Positions 36,837 through 47,101 of a DNA stretch of 64,000 bases are shown here, piece after piece. Origin of the DNA: Blastobasis lacticolella (lineage: Eukaryota > Arthropoda > Insecta > Lepidoptera > Blastobasidae); the NCBI GenBank assembly GCA_905147135.1, contig LR990046.1:16460501-16524500 (forward strand). Direction: 5' to 3'. The stretch's first letter is position 1. Every line of letters begins with the position of its first letter. Both the position numbers and the translations under genes were made by a program. The notes beneath the pieces are model-generated. The model was not told the DNA's origin, searched no databases, and saw nothing but the letters and a program-made list of their open reading frames with translations.

Positions 36837-36844
36837 CTATAGAG

Positions 36845-37687
36845 TCTACCTGGCCAGGCACTAACCTAACTAAATTACCAATTTATACTTCTGAATACCT
36901 AAAATTTTTAGAAATAGCCAAAATTGGTAAACCGATTATTATACCAAACAATATAAAAACGAATATCAAAATAGTAACGAAATTCGACGAAGAGTGTTTC
37001 GATAAAGTGAAATGAAATTTCTCCCCTATACTCGAGAATAGTGTACCATCTTGTTCAAAGTATTTTCATAATATAGTTTCGGAAAGGACTTATTCAAACA
37101 AGTCCTCCATTCTGCAATTCCTCAAGCCTAAAGCCACAAGGCCAGTCCAAAATATGCTGTATGGGAGTTTGGTTCATCGACTCGATAAGAAGTAGTTTCG
37201 GGATTACCCCTAACATCTTAAACGTACAAACACATAAAATTTTCCTCTTTTAAATGTCAGTATTAATACAATACCGAGGCACCATCAGACGCGAGTCCAA
37301 ATAAAGTCGGGGAGCAATAACGAAACAACAATTCAAATCAACTACAACAAGCAAACAACTTGAATGCAAACAGTAGTAAAAACTAGCGCAAACCGAAAAC
37401 AGTGCAAAGTTGCACCGCGCTTTGTTCCTTGGCTACTTTTTGTGGTGTCGGCAGTTATTTAACATAGTAGAGCTAGTTGTTCCGTTTTCATTTGAAATAT
37501 CAAATACAAAGGAGTACTTAACCTATTTCCTACTGTTATTTTAAATGCCCTGGCGGAAGCCGGGATCCGCTCAGATGATTATGACGATAAATTGAAATGT
37601 TTGAGAAGCTAGATTTGTTAGACTTAACACTCTAGTTTCCAATTATGACATTAGTCGCATTACTATTTTGAATAATAATAAATAAGA
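36845..37687. other. No confident gene
   Basis: 36845-37015 is open on the plus strand (YTSEYLKFLEIAKIGKPIII then PNNIKTNIKIVTK), protein-like but short and unrecognised; the rest is featureless. Confidence 0.3.
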
Positions 37688-38014
37688 CATCTTAGCGTTA
37701 ATGTCCCGATTGTGCTCTCGCGTACGAGGACTCGGGTCCGCCTTGACCATGATCCAGGATTTGGCTGATGAGGTAATTACAGTAGAGCGATTGCCATCTG
37801 ACCTCCGTAATCCTGACCAGATTGGATCATGATTACACATTCAGTCGCCTGAATGTACAGGTGATCTTTTTCCCTCACCGTAAGAGCATCGGTTAGTATT
37901 CAACTAATGTACATAACTCAGAAAAGAGGCACTGGTACATGGCCGCAGCGTGATTCAAACCCCGTACCTCGCGCTTACGAGCCGGATACCCTAACCGCTT
38001 GGCCACTGACGCTC
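37688..38014 (-). mobile_element. SINE family A, full length
   Basis: From CATCTTAGCGTTAATGTCCC to TTGGCCACTGACGCTC, followed 38 bp later by a family C SINE in the opposite orientation. Confidence 0.75.
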
Positions 38015-38051
38015 ATAAGAATTATCTAATATTAAATGTAAGTAAAGACTT

Positions 38052-38320
38052 TGGCCGTGTGGTGTCCGGCGGAGTAGAATAGCACCAACCCTTCACACTC
38101 ATGGGTGTCGTACAAGGCGACTAATGTTTTCGAGGCAAAAGATCAAGAGTCTCCGTAGTCTGGAAAATGGGCAGCAGCATTTTCCATCGTAATATTTAAA
38201 CAATCTCCAACCCGCCTACCAAGCGTGGAGATTATGGTAATACCCTCCCCTTTCGTAGGAGAGGCCCTAAGTCCTGCAGTGGACTGTTACGGGCTGCGAT
38301 GATGATGATGATGATGAAAG
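38052..38320 (+). mobile_element. SINE-like repeat family C
   Basis: GGCCGTGTGGTGTCCGGCGG through GGGCTGCGATGATGATGATG; complete, with a seven-unit (GAT) tail. Confidence 0.75.
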
Positions 38321-38922
38321 ACTTTGAATTCTGTAAGTCTGTCAGTTTGCATTTATATTCAGCCACGCGCAGTTAGGACTCCACGATTTGACAGGCTTTA
38401 TTATATGCAGTAGGTACAAGCTCTTTTATGTCCAAAAAGTCGAATTAAATCAAAATGATTGTTACAACAGTGTCATTCTTGTTTTAGTATTTACTTACCA
38501 GTATGAACAATGTACGCGCGCAATGTGTAATGTACGAGTATGTGTAAAAAAGTTGGTGCATGTTTTTAAAAGTTTGTCGCAGCGGTGCTGGACAAAGCCA
38601 GGCTTTGTGGGCCCTGACCGCGTTTGTTTTTGTGACATTACGAATTGGCAGGTGTGTATTGTTGTGCATTTTTTGGACCAATTCAGACATATGAGACAGT
38701 TTAGCATATCCTTCCTTCCTTCAGTTTTCGTATCAAACTAATGAATATAAAATAAAAACATTTTGTTGAATGTAATTTGTATTTTTAGCTGATGCAAAAC
38801 TTTTGGATTATAATGCGATTTTCAACAAAAGATATAGTGATTTAAGAGGAAGGTTTAGAAACAACAAATAAAGAGTTACAGTAGGTGTATGCGAACGAAG
38901 TCGCGCCGGGTCCACTAGTACT

Positions 38923-39613
38923 CAGTGTTGGGCAAAATTTAGTTTGATAGACGACTTAAAACTAAAACTACTAATTTAGTGTTATGTATCGATTGAAAAT
39001 TGAATCAGTTTCAAGCGTGTGATGACTAATTTAGCCGACTAATTAGTTTTAATTTTTAGTCATGATTGATAGTTTTGAGTAAAATATCAGTAAGTAAAAG
39101 ATGGCGTTATGGGTATCTGAAATTGTAGGTTATGTAAAAACTGAAACAAAAGCTGAACAGATTAGGGTGTTGAAATATAGAAAGTGAGTTGGCCCACGCA
39201 GTGCGATCGAGTTTCGTCATACGGTAGGCAAACAGGCAAGCAGACCACCTGATGGAAAGAGGTCACCACTGCCTATAGACATTAGCAACACCAAGAGTAT
39301 CGCCAATGCGTTGCCCACCTCTATAACACGTTGCTCTTGGTTCTAACAGAGATCGCCAGCGAGTACAAATAACTTACAGTTTAGCTGGTTGTCTGTACGT
39401 CCATCTATGATTACTCTAAACAGATATTTTATATTGTTTCTAATAGTTTATAAGAAAGTTAGTTTAACTGAAAACTAAAATTGATGACTAAACATTTAGT
39501 CATAACTAAAACTAAAACTTTGAGTTGTGATTTATTAAGTACAACTAATTTAGTCACTAAATTTTTAGTTTGACTAATCAATTTAAAAAAAATTGTGGTT
39601 GCGCCCAACACTG
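38923..39613. mobile_element. Non-autonomous hAT-like element, 691 bp, with 8-bp target duplication
   Basis: Ends CAGTGTTGGGCAAAATTTAG and its partner GCGCCCAACACTG, flanked by CTAGTACT at 38915-38922 and 39614-39621. The subterminal parts are rich in (ACTAAAA) motifs. A LINE 3' fragment (39225-39335) is nested inside. The target is the GGGTCCACTAGT end of a Helitron-like remnant. Confidence 0.85.
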
Positions 39614-39965
39614 CTAGTACTGTATAAAGTAAAAACTGATCTCTTGCAAATGTATCCGTCTGGTGATCTCATAGAGCGCTATAAATATCTTCCGTGAAAG
39701 GTCGCCCTCAAAATTCAATTTCGTCGCAAATTTTAAAACGTACAGCTCCGTCTAAGGCGGCTATCACACTAGCTATTTTAGGGTGGGTGTGATTTTGCAG
39801 CGATGGCGCTACGGGCCCGCCGCGAGACCGCCGTGTTTGATCACGATACTTGTATATTAGACAAGCGATTGACCTTCTTGAGTTAAAAAGTCCACATTAC
39901 AAAATCCGTTCAGGGCGTTAAGTCCGCTAATTTACTGAGGGCTCGATTATTAAAGCCAGTACTGG

Positions 39966-40006
39966 TAAGTAAATAATAAATAATAAATAAATAAATAAAT
40001 AAATAT
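39966..40006 (+). repeat. (AAAT)n microsatellite
   Basis: AATAAATAATAAATAAATAA array followed by ATTTTATTTCATTTT; may be the minus-oriented tail of a LINE. Confidence 0.6.
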
Positions 40007-41239
40007 TTTATTTCATTTTAACAATTTCTGTATCACTAATGAAAGGAACATAACATATAAAAAGGTTTTGGTTGGTAGCTTGAAGACGACTGTCGCGGCT
40101 GCGAATCCACGCGCCAACCGCGCATTGTGCATCTTCACTCATTCTTGACAGACGTCAACATTCGTCTTTATATGTTACCCGTAATTCTTAAATGTTACGT
40201 TAGTATTATTCTGCCGTGACACCACACGGCAACTTATAATTCAAGTACGTAACATAAATTGTACGCGCTTACATCACGATATCGCTGCATAACGGTGCCC
40301 ACTCGAAAATCGCTCAGTGAGACACGAGCCTAATGAATTCCTCATTCTGATTTGAAAGCGAGTTTCTACTTTGGCACTCGGTTTGAGCTTCCGCTTTCGA
40401 TTAACTTGAGTAATATTTTTAATGGTCAGTTTACGTCAGGGTTCCGTCCTTCCCTTAAAATGGAAATACGGAACTCTTAAAGGGTCTTTTATTCATGTGT
40501 ATGTCAAGAATATTTTATGCAGAATATCGGATATAAAGGGGACCACCCTTAAAAGTGGAAAAATTTTAACAACACAATCCGAAGATATGTCCATTGTCCA
40601 TTGTTGAGTTACCTTTGTTGAAAGGCTTGAACATCGGGATTACTGCTCGTTTGTCGCTATTTTTCTGCACCGCATTTTGGTACTACAGTTGTACCTCGTA
40701 CCTTACTAATACTAGATCTAAACTATTAATAATTTTACACGTAAGCGGTACATTGAAAATCGAAACATACTGCTAAAAATGTTCTTCTTAAATGACTTCG
40801 TTGGTAGGTATTATGTAATTTTCAGACCGGCCATGCTTTTTATTTTCTGCAACCACCACAAAAGTAAAGTTGGAAGCGGATTCCTCTCAGTTTTCATTCT
40901 CGTGTGGAAGTAGAGACAATGAACTTTCAACTTTACTACAGAGCTGTATGTGCGATTGTGTTGTATTAGCTTTTGCCCGCGACTTCGTTCGCGTGGAAAT
41001 CGTTTATAGGGCAGGTTATCTTTTTCGTGAACGATCATTTGAAAAATGATCTCCCTAATGTATGAAAGCTAGTACTACGGAGAGGTCAAGCTGTATATCT
41101 GGTTCTACCCATCCGAATTAGATGAAATATGACCTGGATTTTGAGTTGGACCCCAAACTACCAAACTGTAAAAAGGCCATCAAAATCCAAACGGTTCCAT
41201 TTCCATGTTTCTTTTCTAAATTTTTTATTATTACACTAA

Positions 41240-41340
41240 GGTGGCAAAGCAGCTTACGGCCTGCCTGATGTTAAGCAGTCACCCCAGCCAATAGTTTAGC
41301 TGGTCCATTATGGTTCTACATCAGGTGTTCCAGTTTCCAA
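41240..41340 (+). mobile_element. LINE 3' UTR fragment
   Basis: AAGCAGCTTACGGCCTGCCT, GATGTTAAGCAGTCACCCCA, ending CATCAGGTGTTCC. It matches the block that ends the LINE captured in the foldback element. Confidence 0.5.
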
Positions 41341-41986
41341 AATCAATTATACTAATCAATTGCCCAGACTTAATAGCTACACAACAAATTAATAATAATA
41401 AATCGATCATAATTTCAAATCCGTCAAGTAGTTCCAGAGATTAGCGTATAAAGACAGACAGACATACATAAACAAGCGAATAAGAATTAAAAAAAAATTA
41501 TTATTTTACTATTTCTTCATCGACCTTAATTATTTTTTTGTAAATATGCAATGAACAGACACACTTTTTTTACTGTTTTATTATATGTATAGATTTTAGT
41601 ACTTGAAATTGTTTATCTCCCAAATATTTAAAGATTTTCAAAATCGATTCAGTAACTCCAGAGATTATCCCAAAAAATACATACCCAGTTACATAATAAC
41701 CTCTTTAAATATTAGTAGGTAAACTACAGATGCCGTTCTAAATAATGTTGTTAATCAAACTTTAATGGTGCAAACGAGCATTAAACGAATCAATTTCCAG
41801 TTTTACTGGCCCATAATTTCATTATAACGAGACTATTAAATATAGTGTAAATTAGAAACGTAAATCATTGTATAACTACACCCACTACAGTGTTTAATGA
41901 CCGAGTTAGACGAAATTGTAGGACCAACCGCTAGCCAGCGTAAAATCTAATTATTGAATTCACACTACATTTAAAAACTTGCAAGG

Positions 41987-42427
41987 ATGTCAGACTGGGA
42001 TACGGTTACAATACTCCGCAAGAAACCGCTTAAGCCGTCAGCTTTGAAAACTGAACAAGCAGTCAATGCAGCTCGTCAACAAAACATACCAATTGACACT
42101 CAACAGAAATATGGAGCAGGAACAAATAAACAACACGTAATTCCAAGAAGCATTACAAAACTCGATAGAGAGACTGAGGAACTACGACATGAAAAGATAC
42201 CATTGGATCTTGGGAAACTTATAATGCAAGCACGACAAGCTAAAGGCTTAAGTCAAAAGGATTTGGCTACCAAAATTTGCGAGAAACCCCATATTATCAA
42301 CGATTACGAAGCTGGCCGTGGCATCACGAATAATATTGTTCTGGGTAAGATTGAACGGGTAATTGAGATTAAACTTCGAGGGAAAGATAGAGGCCAACCA
42401 CTACAGCTTCGTGGTGGAAAAAAGTAA
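41987..42427 (+). CDS. mbf1: Multiprotein bridging factor 1 (MBF1/EDF1), intronless copy
   Basis: A single ORF of 146 codons encodes a full MBF1, the transcriptional co-activator that bridges TBP and bZIP or nuclear-receptor factors (originally purified from silkworm with FTZ-F1) and also acts in ribosome-collision responses. Start MSDWDTVTILRKK is the canonical N-terminus. Residues 1-70 are the flexible MBF1 domain (AVNAAR, KYGAGTNKQH, TKLDRETEELRHEK); residues about 78-130 are the Cro/C1-type helix-turn-helix (GLSQKDLATKI, INDYEAGRG). The family length is matched. It has no introns, which suggests a retrocopy, although a native intronless gene cannot be excluded. Several normally invariant positions differ: GIPN is GITN, and AIGIKLRG is VIEIKLRG, consistent with relaxed constraint. 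A possible ATTAAA signal lies at 42528-42533, followed by a short A-rich stretch. There is no clear poly(A) tract or target duplication. A TIR transposon starts 142 bp behind the stop codon. Confidence 0.85.
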   Translation: MSDWDTVTILRKKPLKPSALKTEQAVNAARQQNIPIDTQQKYGAGTNKQHVIPRSITKLDRETEELRHEKIPLDLGKLIMQARQAKGLSQKDLATKICEKPHIINDYEAGRGITNNIVLGKIERVIEIKLRGKDRGQPLQLRGGKK

Positions 42428-42527
42428 TGGATTTCCTTAAGACCAATAATTTACAAGGATTTATGGCTTATCGCAAAAATTATTTATTTTATTTAAAATA
42501 GCAGTATCTGCATAATAGTTATTTACA

Positions 42528-42533
42528 ATTAAA
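42528..42533 (+). terminator. Possible variant poly(A) signal ATTAAA behind MBF1
   Basis: ATTAAA lies about 100 bases behind the MBF1 stop and is followed by GCAAAGAAAAC. It fits a common variant signal, but AT-rich sequence gives such hits by chance. Confidence 0.3.
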
Positions 42534-42717
42534 GCAAAGAAAACTAGAACTAGGTACCTATAATAATAGTAGTTTATGCAATTGGCATATAAAAGGGATT
42601 ATTTAAACATACCTAATTATATGCAGTTGCATACACTACTTTATCCATACTCATATTTTCATATAATATTTCGTACCTATAATTTTCTCAACTTTGCTGG
42701 AAGTAAGCTACGAGTCA

Positions 42718-43260
42718 GTTATTTATTTATTTATTTATTTCACAGGTTTACAGCATATAAATTATTATTTAAAAAGGTTACATTATTAAGTTGTAATGCC
42801 AATTACAAAACTGCAACTTATTATTTTGGTAATTAATATAGCCAGTACACCATTTAAAATACAAATAGAAAATAAAAACTAAAACTAAATATAAACTTCT
42901 CTCTCTAAAATATATTATAAGATTCTCTCTCTGTATGTTTGTGTGTGTGCGTGTGTTTATGTGTGTCTTCGTGTGTTTATGTGTGTGTTCGTGTGTTTGT
43001 TTAATGTATGAGTGTGTTATCCTTCACGTGACTGGAGGTACTGGATAACCCTTTTTGTAAATTGAGCTCGGCTAAGATGGAAGACATCAGCACTGTCGGA
43101 GAGGCACTTCTCATACCCGTCTATAGCCCTATTGAGCGGAGAGCCCAGGGCGTAGCCGCTGCGCGCGCGGCGGTGGTCAAGTAGCCGAGGCCAGCGGCCA
43201 CCGCGGCGCGCGCGCGGTTCTCCCGCGCACAGCAACCCTCGGTATAACAGTTACGGACAA
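42718..43260 (-). mobile_element. 5'-truncated LINE remnant with (AAAT)n tail
   Basis: Read on the minus strand it has a GC-rich coding-like head (43235-43017, ending HLSRAQFTKRVIQYLQSREG), a GT/CA-rich stretch (42925-43015) and a tail GAAATAAATAAATAAATAAA at about 42720-42740. Family unclear. Confidence 0.45.
42925..43015 (+). repeat. GT-rich microsatellite
   Basis: Imperfect (TG)n with TGTGTTTATGTGTG variants, inside the LINE remnant of the MBF1-flanking element. Confidence 0.7.
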
Positions 43261-43673
43261 TCAACCACGCAGTGTATAACGTCATGTAGGAGCCTCATGT
43301 CAGCCACAAAGCGTCTGTCCTCCAAAGACATGATCTTATGATCTGTTGTAACTACGCGTCGAGGATATAAAGCGGCGGGAAATTCACTTCACTACTTTCA
43401 CATTTATCTATTTATTTGCTTCGAACAAGAAAAATCATTCACAAATACAAAGTACAACAATTAGAAAAAATATTCTATTTGGCGGGAAAATAATTATACA
43501 GAAATATAAACAGGAAAATTTGAATTTTAAATTTGGTAAAGACATTTAGGTATTCAGCTCACATTTCGCAGTGTCCCGTCGCCCGACAAAAAATAAAAAA
43601 TAGAACGGTTGCATAATGTATGTACTCCTAAGTGTATTTCCCGCCGCTTGATATTATCGACACGTAGGTACAA

Positions 43674-43868
43674 CAGAGGGCCTAGTGTGAGTTCCGCTTC
43701 GATTTTACTTAACTATCGCGTTTGCGTTTACGTCGAAATTAGTATGAAGAAAAAAACTTCATTTACGTACCACTAGGCGGCGCTATATATTTTTCCATAC
43801 TAATTTTCACGTAAACGCAAACGCGATAGTAAAGTAAAATCGAAGCGGAACTCACACTAGGCCCTCTG
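43674..43868. mobile_element. CAGAGGGCC MITE, 195 bp
   Basis: Terminal inverted repeats of about 70 bp: CAGAGGGCCTAGTGTGAGTT and continuing through TATCGCGTTTGCGTTTACGT, nearly identical on both sides. The loop contains ACTAGGCGGCGCTATA. The CAGAG start suggests hAT, but I cannot find an 8-bp duplication. Confidence 0.75.
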
Positions 43869-44470
43869 AACTAACTCGCAGCTCACTTCCAGCAAAGTTG
43901 AGCAAATTATAGGTAAGCAATTTTAACATAGATTAAGTAGTGTATGCAACTGCATATAATTAGGTATTAAAACAATCGTATTTTAATACCCTACTGGGTA
44001 TATAAACAGACACTCATATTTTAATACCCCCTTGTATATGCCAGTTGCATAACCTACTATTTTAAAATTTTATAGACTAGCGTGAAAAAAGTGTATCTTT
44101 AAACGACTGTTTTCGAATATGTAATTGGGACATTACGCTATTAGTGTAGATAAAATTGTATGTTTTGTTTATCGCATAAAATATAATTATTTTGTTTTGA
44201 ATGTGTTCTTTAAATAACTTAAGTCAAAATTTCTATAGATGATTTTGGTTAATCTTACTCAAAATTACTCAAAAAATTTGATAAGTACCGGTCCCCTGCG
44301 ATTTACCCGCATCAAAGACTAATTGAACTTTCATTTTTCTCTCGGAGCACCGAAAAAGTGCCCAATGATATTAAAATTTTAAGTAAGTATTTAGCATTTC
44401 AGAAAATAAAAACAGTATCTTCACCCGGGGGCAGCTGTGAAGGTTTCTCTCAGAAAAAGAATTTTTAAAA

Positions 44471-44777
44471 TAAATATTCTTGGACCAATTCACATTGCGC
44501 TATCTAGCCCGACACTAAGCAAAGCTTGTACTATGAGTACCAGATAAGAAAGAAAGAAAGAAACAAGACATTTATTGCAGTAGACACCACGACACCACTA
44601 CCACAGTAAATACTGTAATACTACATAAATCCTTTGAAATATATACAATTATACATGGAACATCTAGACCAGGTCCAGAAAACAAACACACACAGAAATT
44701 AAAATTCATAATTTCAATTTCTGCCCGCCGGGAGCTCTTGCGTAGCAGACCGGAGCAGATATTGACCATTGAATCAA
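44471..44777 (-). mobile_element. SINE family B interrupted by a LINE tail
   Basis: Ends match 35461-35720, but the middle contains (GAAA)n then CAAGACATTTATTGCAGTAG, a typical minus-oriented LINE 3' tail inserted at GAGTACCAGATAA. Confidence 0.65.
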
Positions 44778-45665
44778 ATCAAATTTTAAATCGCCATAGT
44801 CATTTCAGAAAAGGGTTGTATTTGAGTCATATGCGTGTGAAATGGATTCGCTTTGGAAGCATACATCTTATTAGATGCCAAAAAATACTAGACTAGCCAG
44901 ACAAATCGTTTATATGGACGTCAATGCACATAACGTCACATCACAAGCTATGCCTTCAGTCTTTGTATGCATCATCCTTATTTACCTACTGGTTATTCTG
45001 TCACTAGAATACTTTGTACATCTTTATTTAAAGGTTCTTCAACATACTGCTGCCACTCCTTCTGCCGCATCATTCCTCTCCTCTGAACATTCTGTCTCTT
45101 GTGCGCTTTGTATATGTTATGTCAAAATTTCTTTCTCGATAATCTGCTCTCCGTTATTAGAGACAATATTATCTAAATATTCTTCGGTCAGAAGCTTATT
45201 AAGTAAGTTAGCCGGTGTGTGTTAGAGGAAGACTGCAAGCCTAATTTGGGGTCTGTATCAAATAATGCTTTACATTGTGATCTTTGTATAGTGCTATACT
45301 CATTGTTTGGTTAATAAATCACTTGGTAAACAAACAAACACAAAATAATCCACACAAGTAGGTTAAAACGGACATGAGCAAGCGCACGTGCTTTCTACTG
45401 CGTAATCATTTACAACACTCGCTCGGGCGACCCGAAGAACGACGAAGAAGAAGAAACGACATATCAATCAAAATATATTAGCATATCAATAAACATGTTT
45501 AGTGAGAACCCATTATAAACCTAGGGATTTTGTGAAATCCCTGGTATCCTCCTTTCCCTGCGACATATACATACTTAACAACTATAACTACTTTAGAGTG
45601 ATAATAGACATAGAGCCGATTTTTCAATCCTCGGATTAAATTTATCTGCCCGATACAGTAATATA

Positions 45666-45912
45666 GAGCTCGTCTAATTTATAATGACGCGCCCCACTAT
45701 CGCATTAACGCACACAAGCAAGTTTAAAATATGGACGCAATACATATACAAATGCCGTTGTAATTGGTCATTCAGTTGTCGGTAAGATTCAAACGTCGGA
45801 GCACGCGCCGTTCATTGGCTCCCACACAGATGAAGTGTCGTTATTAATATTTGCACTCACACATCGAAATCAACTAAGTAGTGGGGCGCGTCATCTTAGA
45901 CTAGACGAGCTC
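45666..45912. mobile_element. GAGCTCGTCTA MITE, copy 1, 247 bp
   Basis: Inverted ends GAGCTCGTCTAATTTATAAT and the complement of GAGCTCGTCTAGTCTAAGAT, both running into GACGCGCCCCACTA. Flanked by TA. Very similar along its full length to 61720-61970, so recently mobile. Confidence 0.8.
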
Positions 45913-46097
45913 TACTACCAAATTAAAACAAACTATAGTCCTTGACTTACATAAATGAACTAATGATACGATTTTATTTTAGTCGCATAATAACTTATCA
46001 GACTGATATGTTTTATCTGAGGAATGAAAAATCGGCCCTTGAATAGATAGAGCCAAACAACGAATTCCATTCTATTATCTCAAAATAAATAATAGCA

Positions 46098-46305
46098 GTG
46101 AGCAGGGCACATAGCTCGATGAACAGATGGCCGATGGAGCAGTAAAGTTCTCGAGTGGCGACCACGTACCGGAAGACGCAGCGTGGGTAGGCCTCCCACA
46201 AGGTGGACCGACGACCTGGTAAAGATCGCAGATACCAGCTGGATACGGAAGGCACAGGACCGGCCTTTGTGAAAATCTCTGGGGGAGGCCTATGCCCAGC
46301 AGCGG
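46098..46305 (+). mobile_element. RTE-like LINE 3' end
   Basis: GCAGGGCACATAGCTCGATG (AGHIAR) leads into TDGRW, EWRPRTGRRSVGRPPTRWTD and DLVKIA, then the 3' tail GGGGGAGGCCTATGCCCAGC. Matches shorter copies at 30741-30893 (+), 32598-32728 (-) and 24830-24895 (+). Confidence 0.65.
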
Positions 46306-46309
46306 CAGT

Positions 46310-46368
46310 TAAATTTTTGCTCGGCCGGGAATCGAACCCTAGACCTCTTGCATTGAACTCAGGTTGTC
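46310..46368 (-). mobile_element. SINE family B, head only
   Basis: AAATTTTTGCTCGGCCGGGA then ATCGAACCCTAGACCTCTTG: box B complement and part of the tRNA-like head. Confidence 0.55.
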
Positions 46369-46769
46369 ATAATATTAAATAGCTTAAACAAAAAATCGTG
46401 GGGAGCACCTTTAGTTAGGTTTCATCGTAGGATGCATTATAAAAGGAATTTATCGGTTGGATACTATTACCAAGACGTTCAACACTAATTGAAATAAATA
46501 ATCCCTCCACTTATGAAAGAAACACTGGTTTAGACTGGGTTTTCTACAATCCACAGATAAGCCCGGTTTATTTATAAAAGAGCCATCTATCTGGTAGTTA
46601 TAGTACTAATACCTTCATGTGTTCCCTGGCGCCCAAAGATTCATTCCATTCTAATTGAAATATTATGTAGATGGCGCTACTTACTATCTCTTCAAGAGAT
46701 AGTTTATGAATTACACTTTATATTATTTTTTGTAAACTTATTATTTTGAAACCAAAATTATCTACACAG

Positions 46770-46952
46770 CATTAAATAAAGTCGCTTTACGCCGTTTTTC
46801 CCTATTTATCTATGTACGCTTAGATATTTTAAACTACGCAATGGATTTTAATGCGGTTTTCAACTATAGATAGAGAGATTCAAGAAGAAGGTTTATAAGC
46901 AAAAAAAAAGGGTAGGTAGGTATACGCGAACGAAGTCGCGCCGGATCCACTA
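46770..46952 (+). mobile_element. Helitron-like remnant ending GGATCCACT
   Basis: TTAAATAAAGTCGCTTTACG through GCGAACGAAGTCGCGCCGGA. Marks the end of the TULIP gene territory. Confidence 0.5.
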
Positions 46953-46978
46953 AAAGAATAAAAAAATTGAATCAAGTA

Positions 46979-46984
46979 TTTATT
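46979..46984 (-). terminator. Poly(A) signal AATAAA of the TULIP gene
   Basis: The minus strand reads AATAAA here, about 120 bases past the stop at 47102, the only canonical signal I found close behind the gene. A Helitron-like remnant (46770-46952) begins directly behind it, so the 3' end of the transcript abuts transposon DNA. Confidence 0.6.
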
Positions 46985-47101
46985 TAAAGAAATACAAAAT
47001 TTAACAATGAAGTTAACTTTGATCTGTAAAGGTATACCCACACATATTCTGTACCTATTTATATTTCCGACATGCATAAATGTCGATAGGTAGTAAGTAA
47101 A

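Larger units (their letters stand above)
39622..41986. other. No gene; repeat remnants upstream of MBF1
   Basis: 40960-41200 and 56005-56170 share GCTAGTACTACGG(A/G)GAGGT and ACCAAACT blocks (old Helitron-like text with TTTTGCCCGCGACTTCGTTC). 40425-40510 carries the CGTCAGGGTTCCGTCC repeat. No promoter for MBF1 is recognisable. Confidence 0.35.
42569..44057. mobile_element. TA-flanked TIR element, 1,489 bp, with nested insertions
   Basis: Left arm 42569-42717 and right arm 43869-44057 share GTAGTTTATGCAATTGGCAT (left) and the complement of GTAGGTTATGCAACTGGCAT (right). They also share internal blocks TAATTATATGCAGTTGCATA and CTCAACTTTGCTGGAAGT. TA at 42567-42568 and 44058-44059 would be the target duplication (Tc1/mariner-like). 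The middle holds a LINE tail (42718-43260) and a CAGAGGGCC MITE (43674-43868). No transposase seen. It starts 142 bp behind MBF1. Confidence 0.65.

Noticed and set aside
38388..38741. 117-codon open frame with opposite-strand ORFs
   Set aside because: No recognisable motif, and several frames are open at once, as in chance ORFs.
43017..43235. Arg-rich ORF as a host gene
   Set aside because: Lies inside the LINE remnant and is followed by an (AAAT)n tail.
44875..45225. 116-codon open frame with hydrophobic segment
   Set aside because: No homologue recognised, no splice or promoter context; chance ORF or antisense repeat likely.
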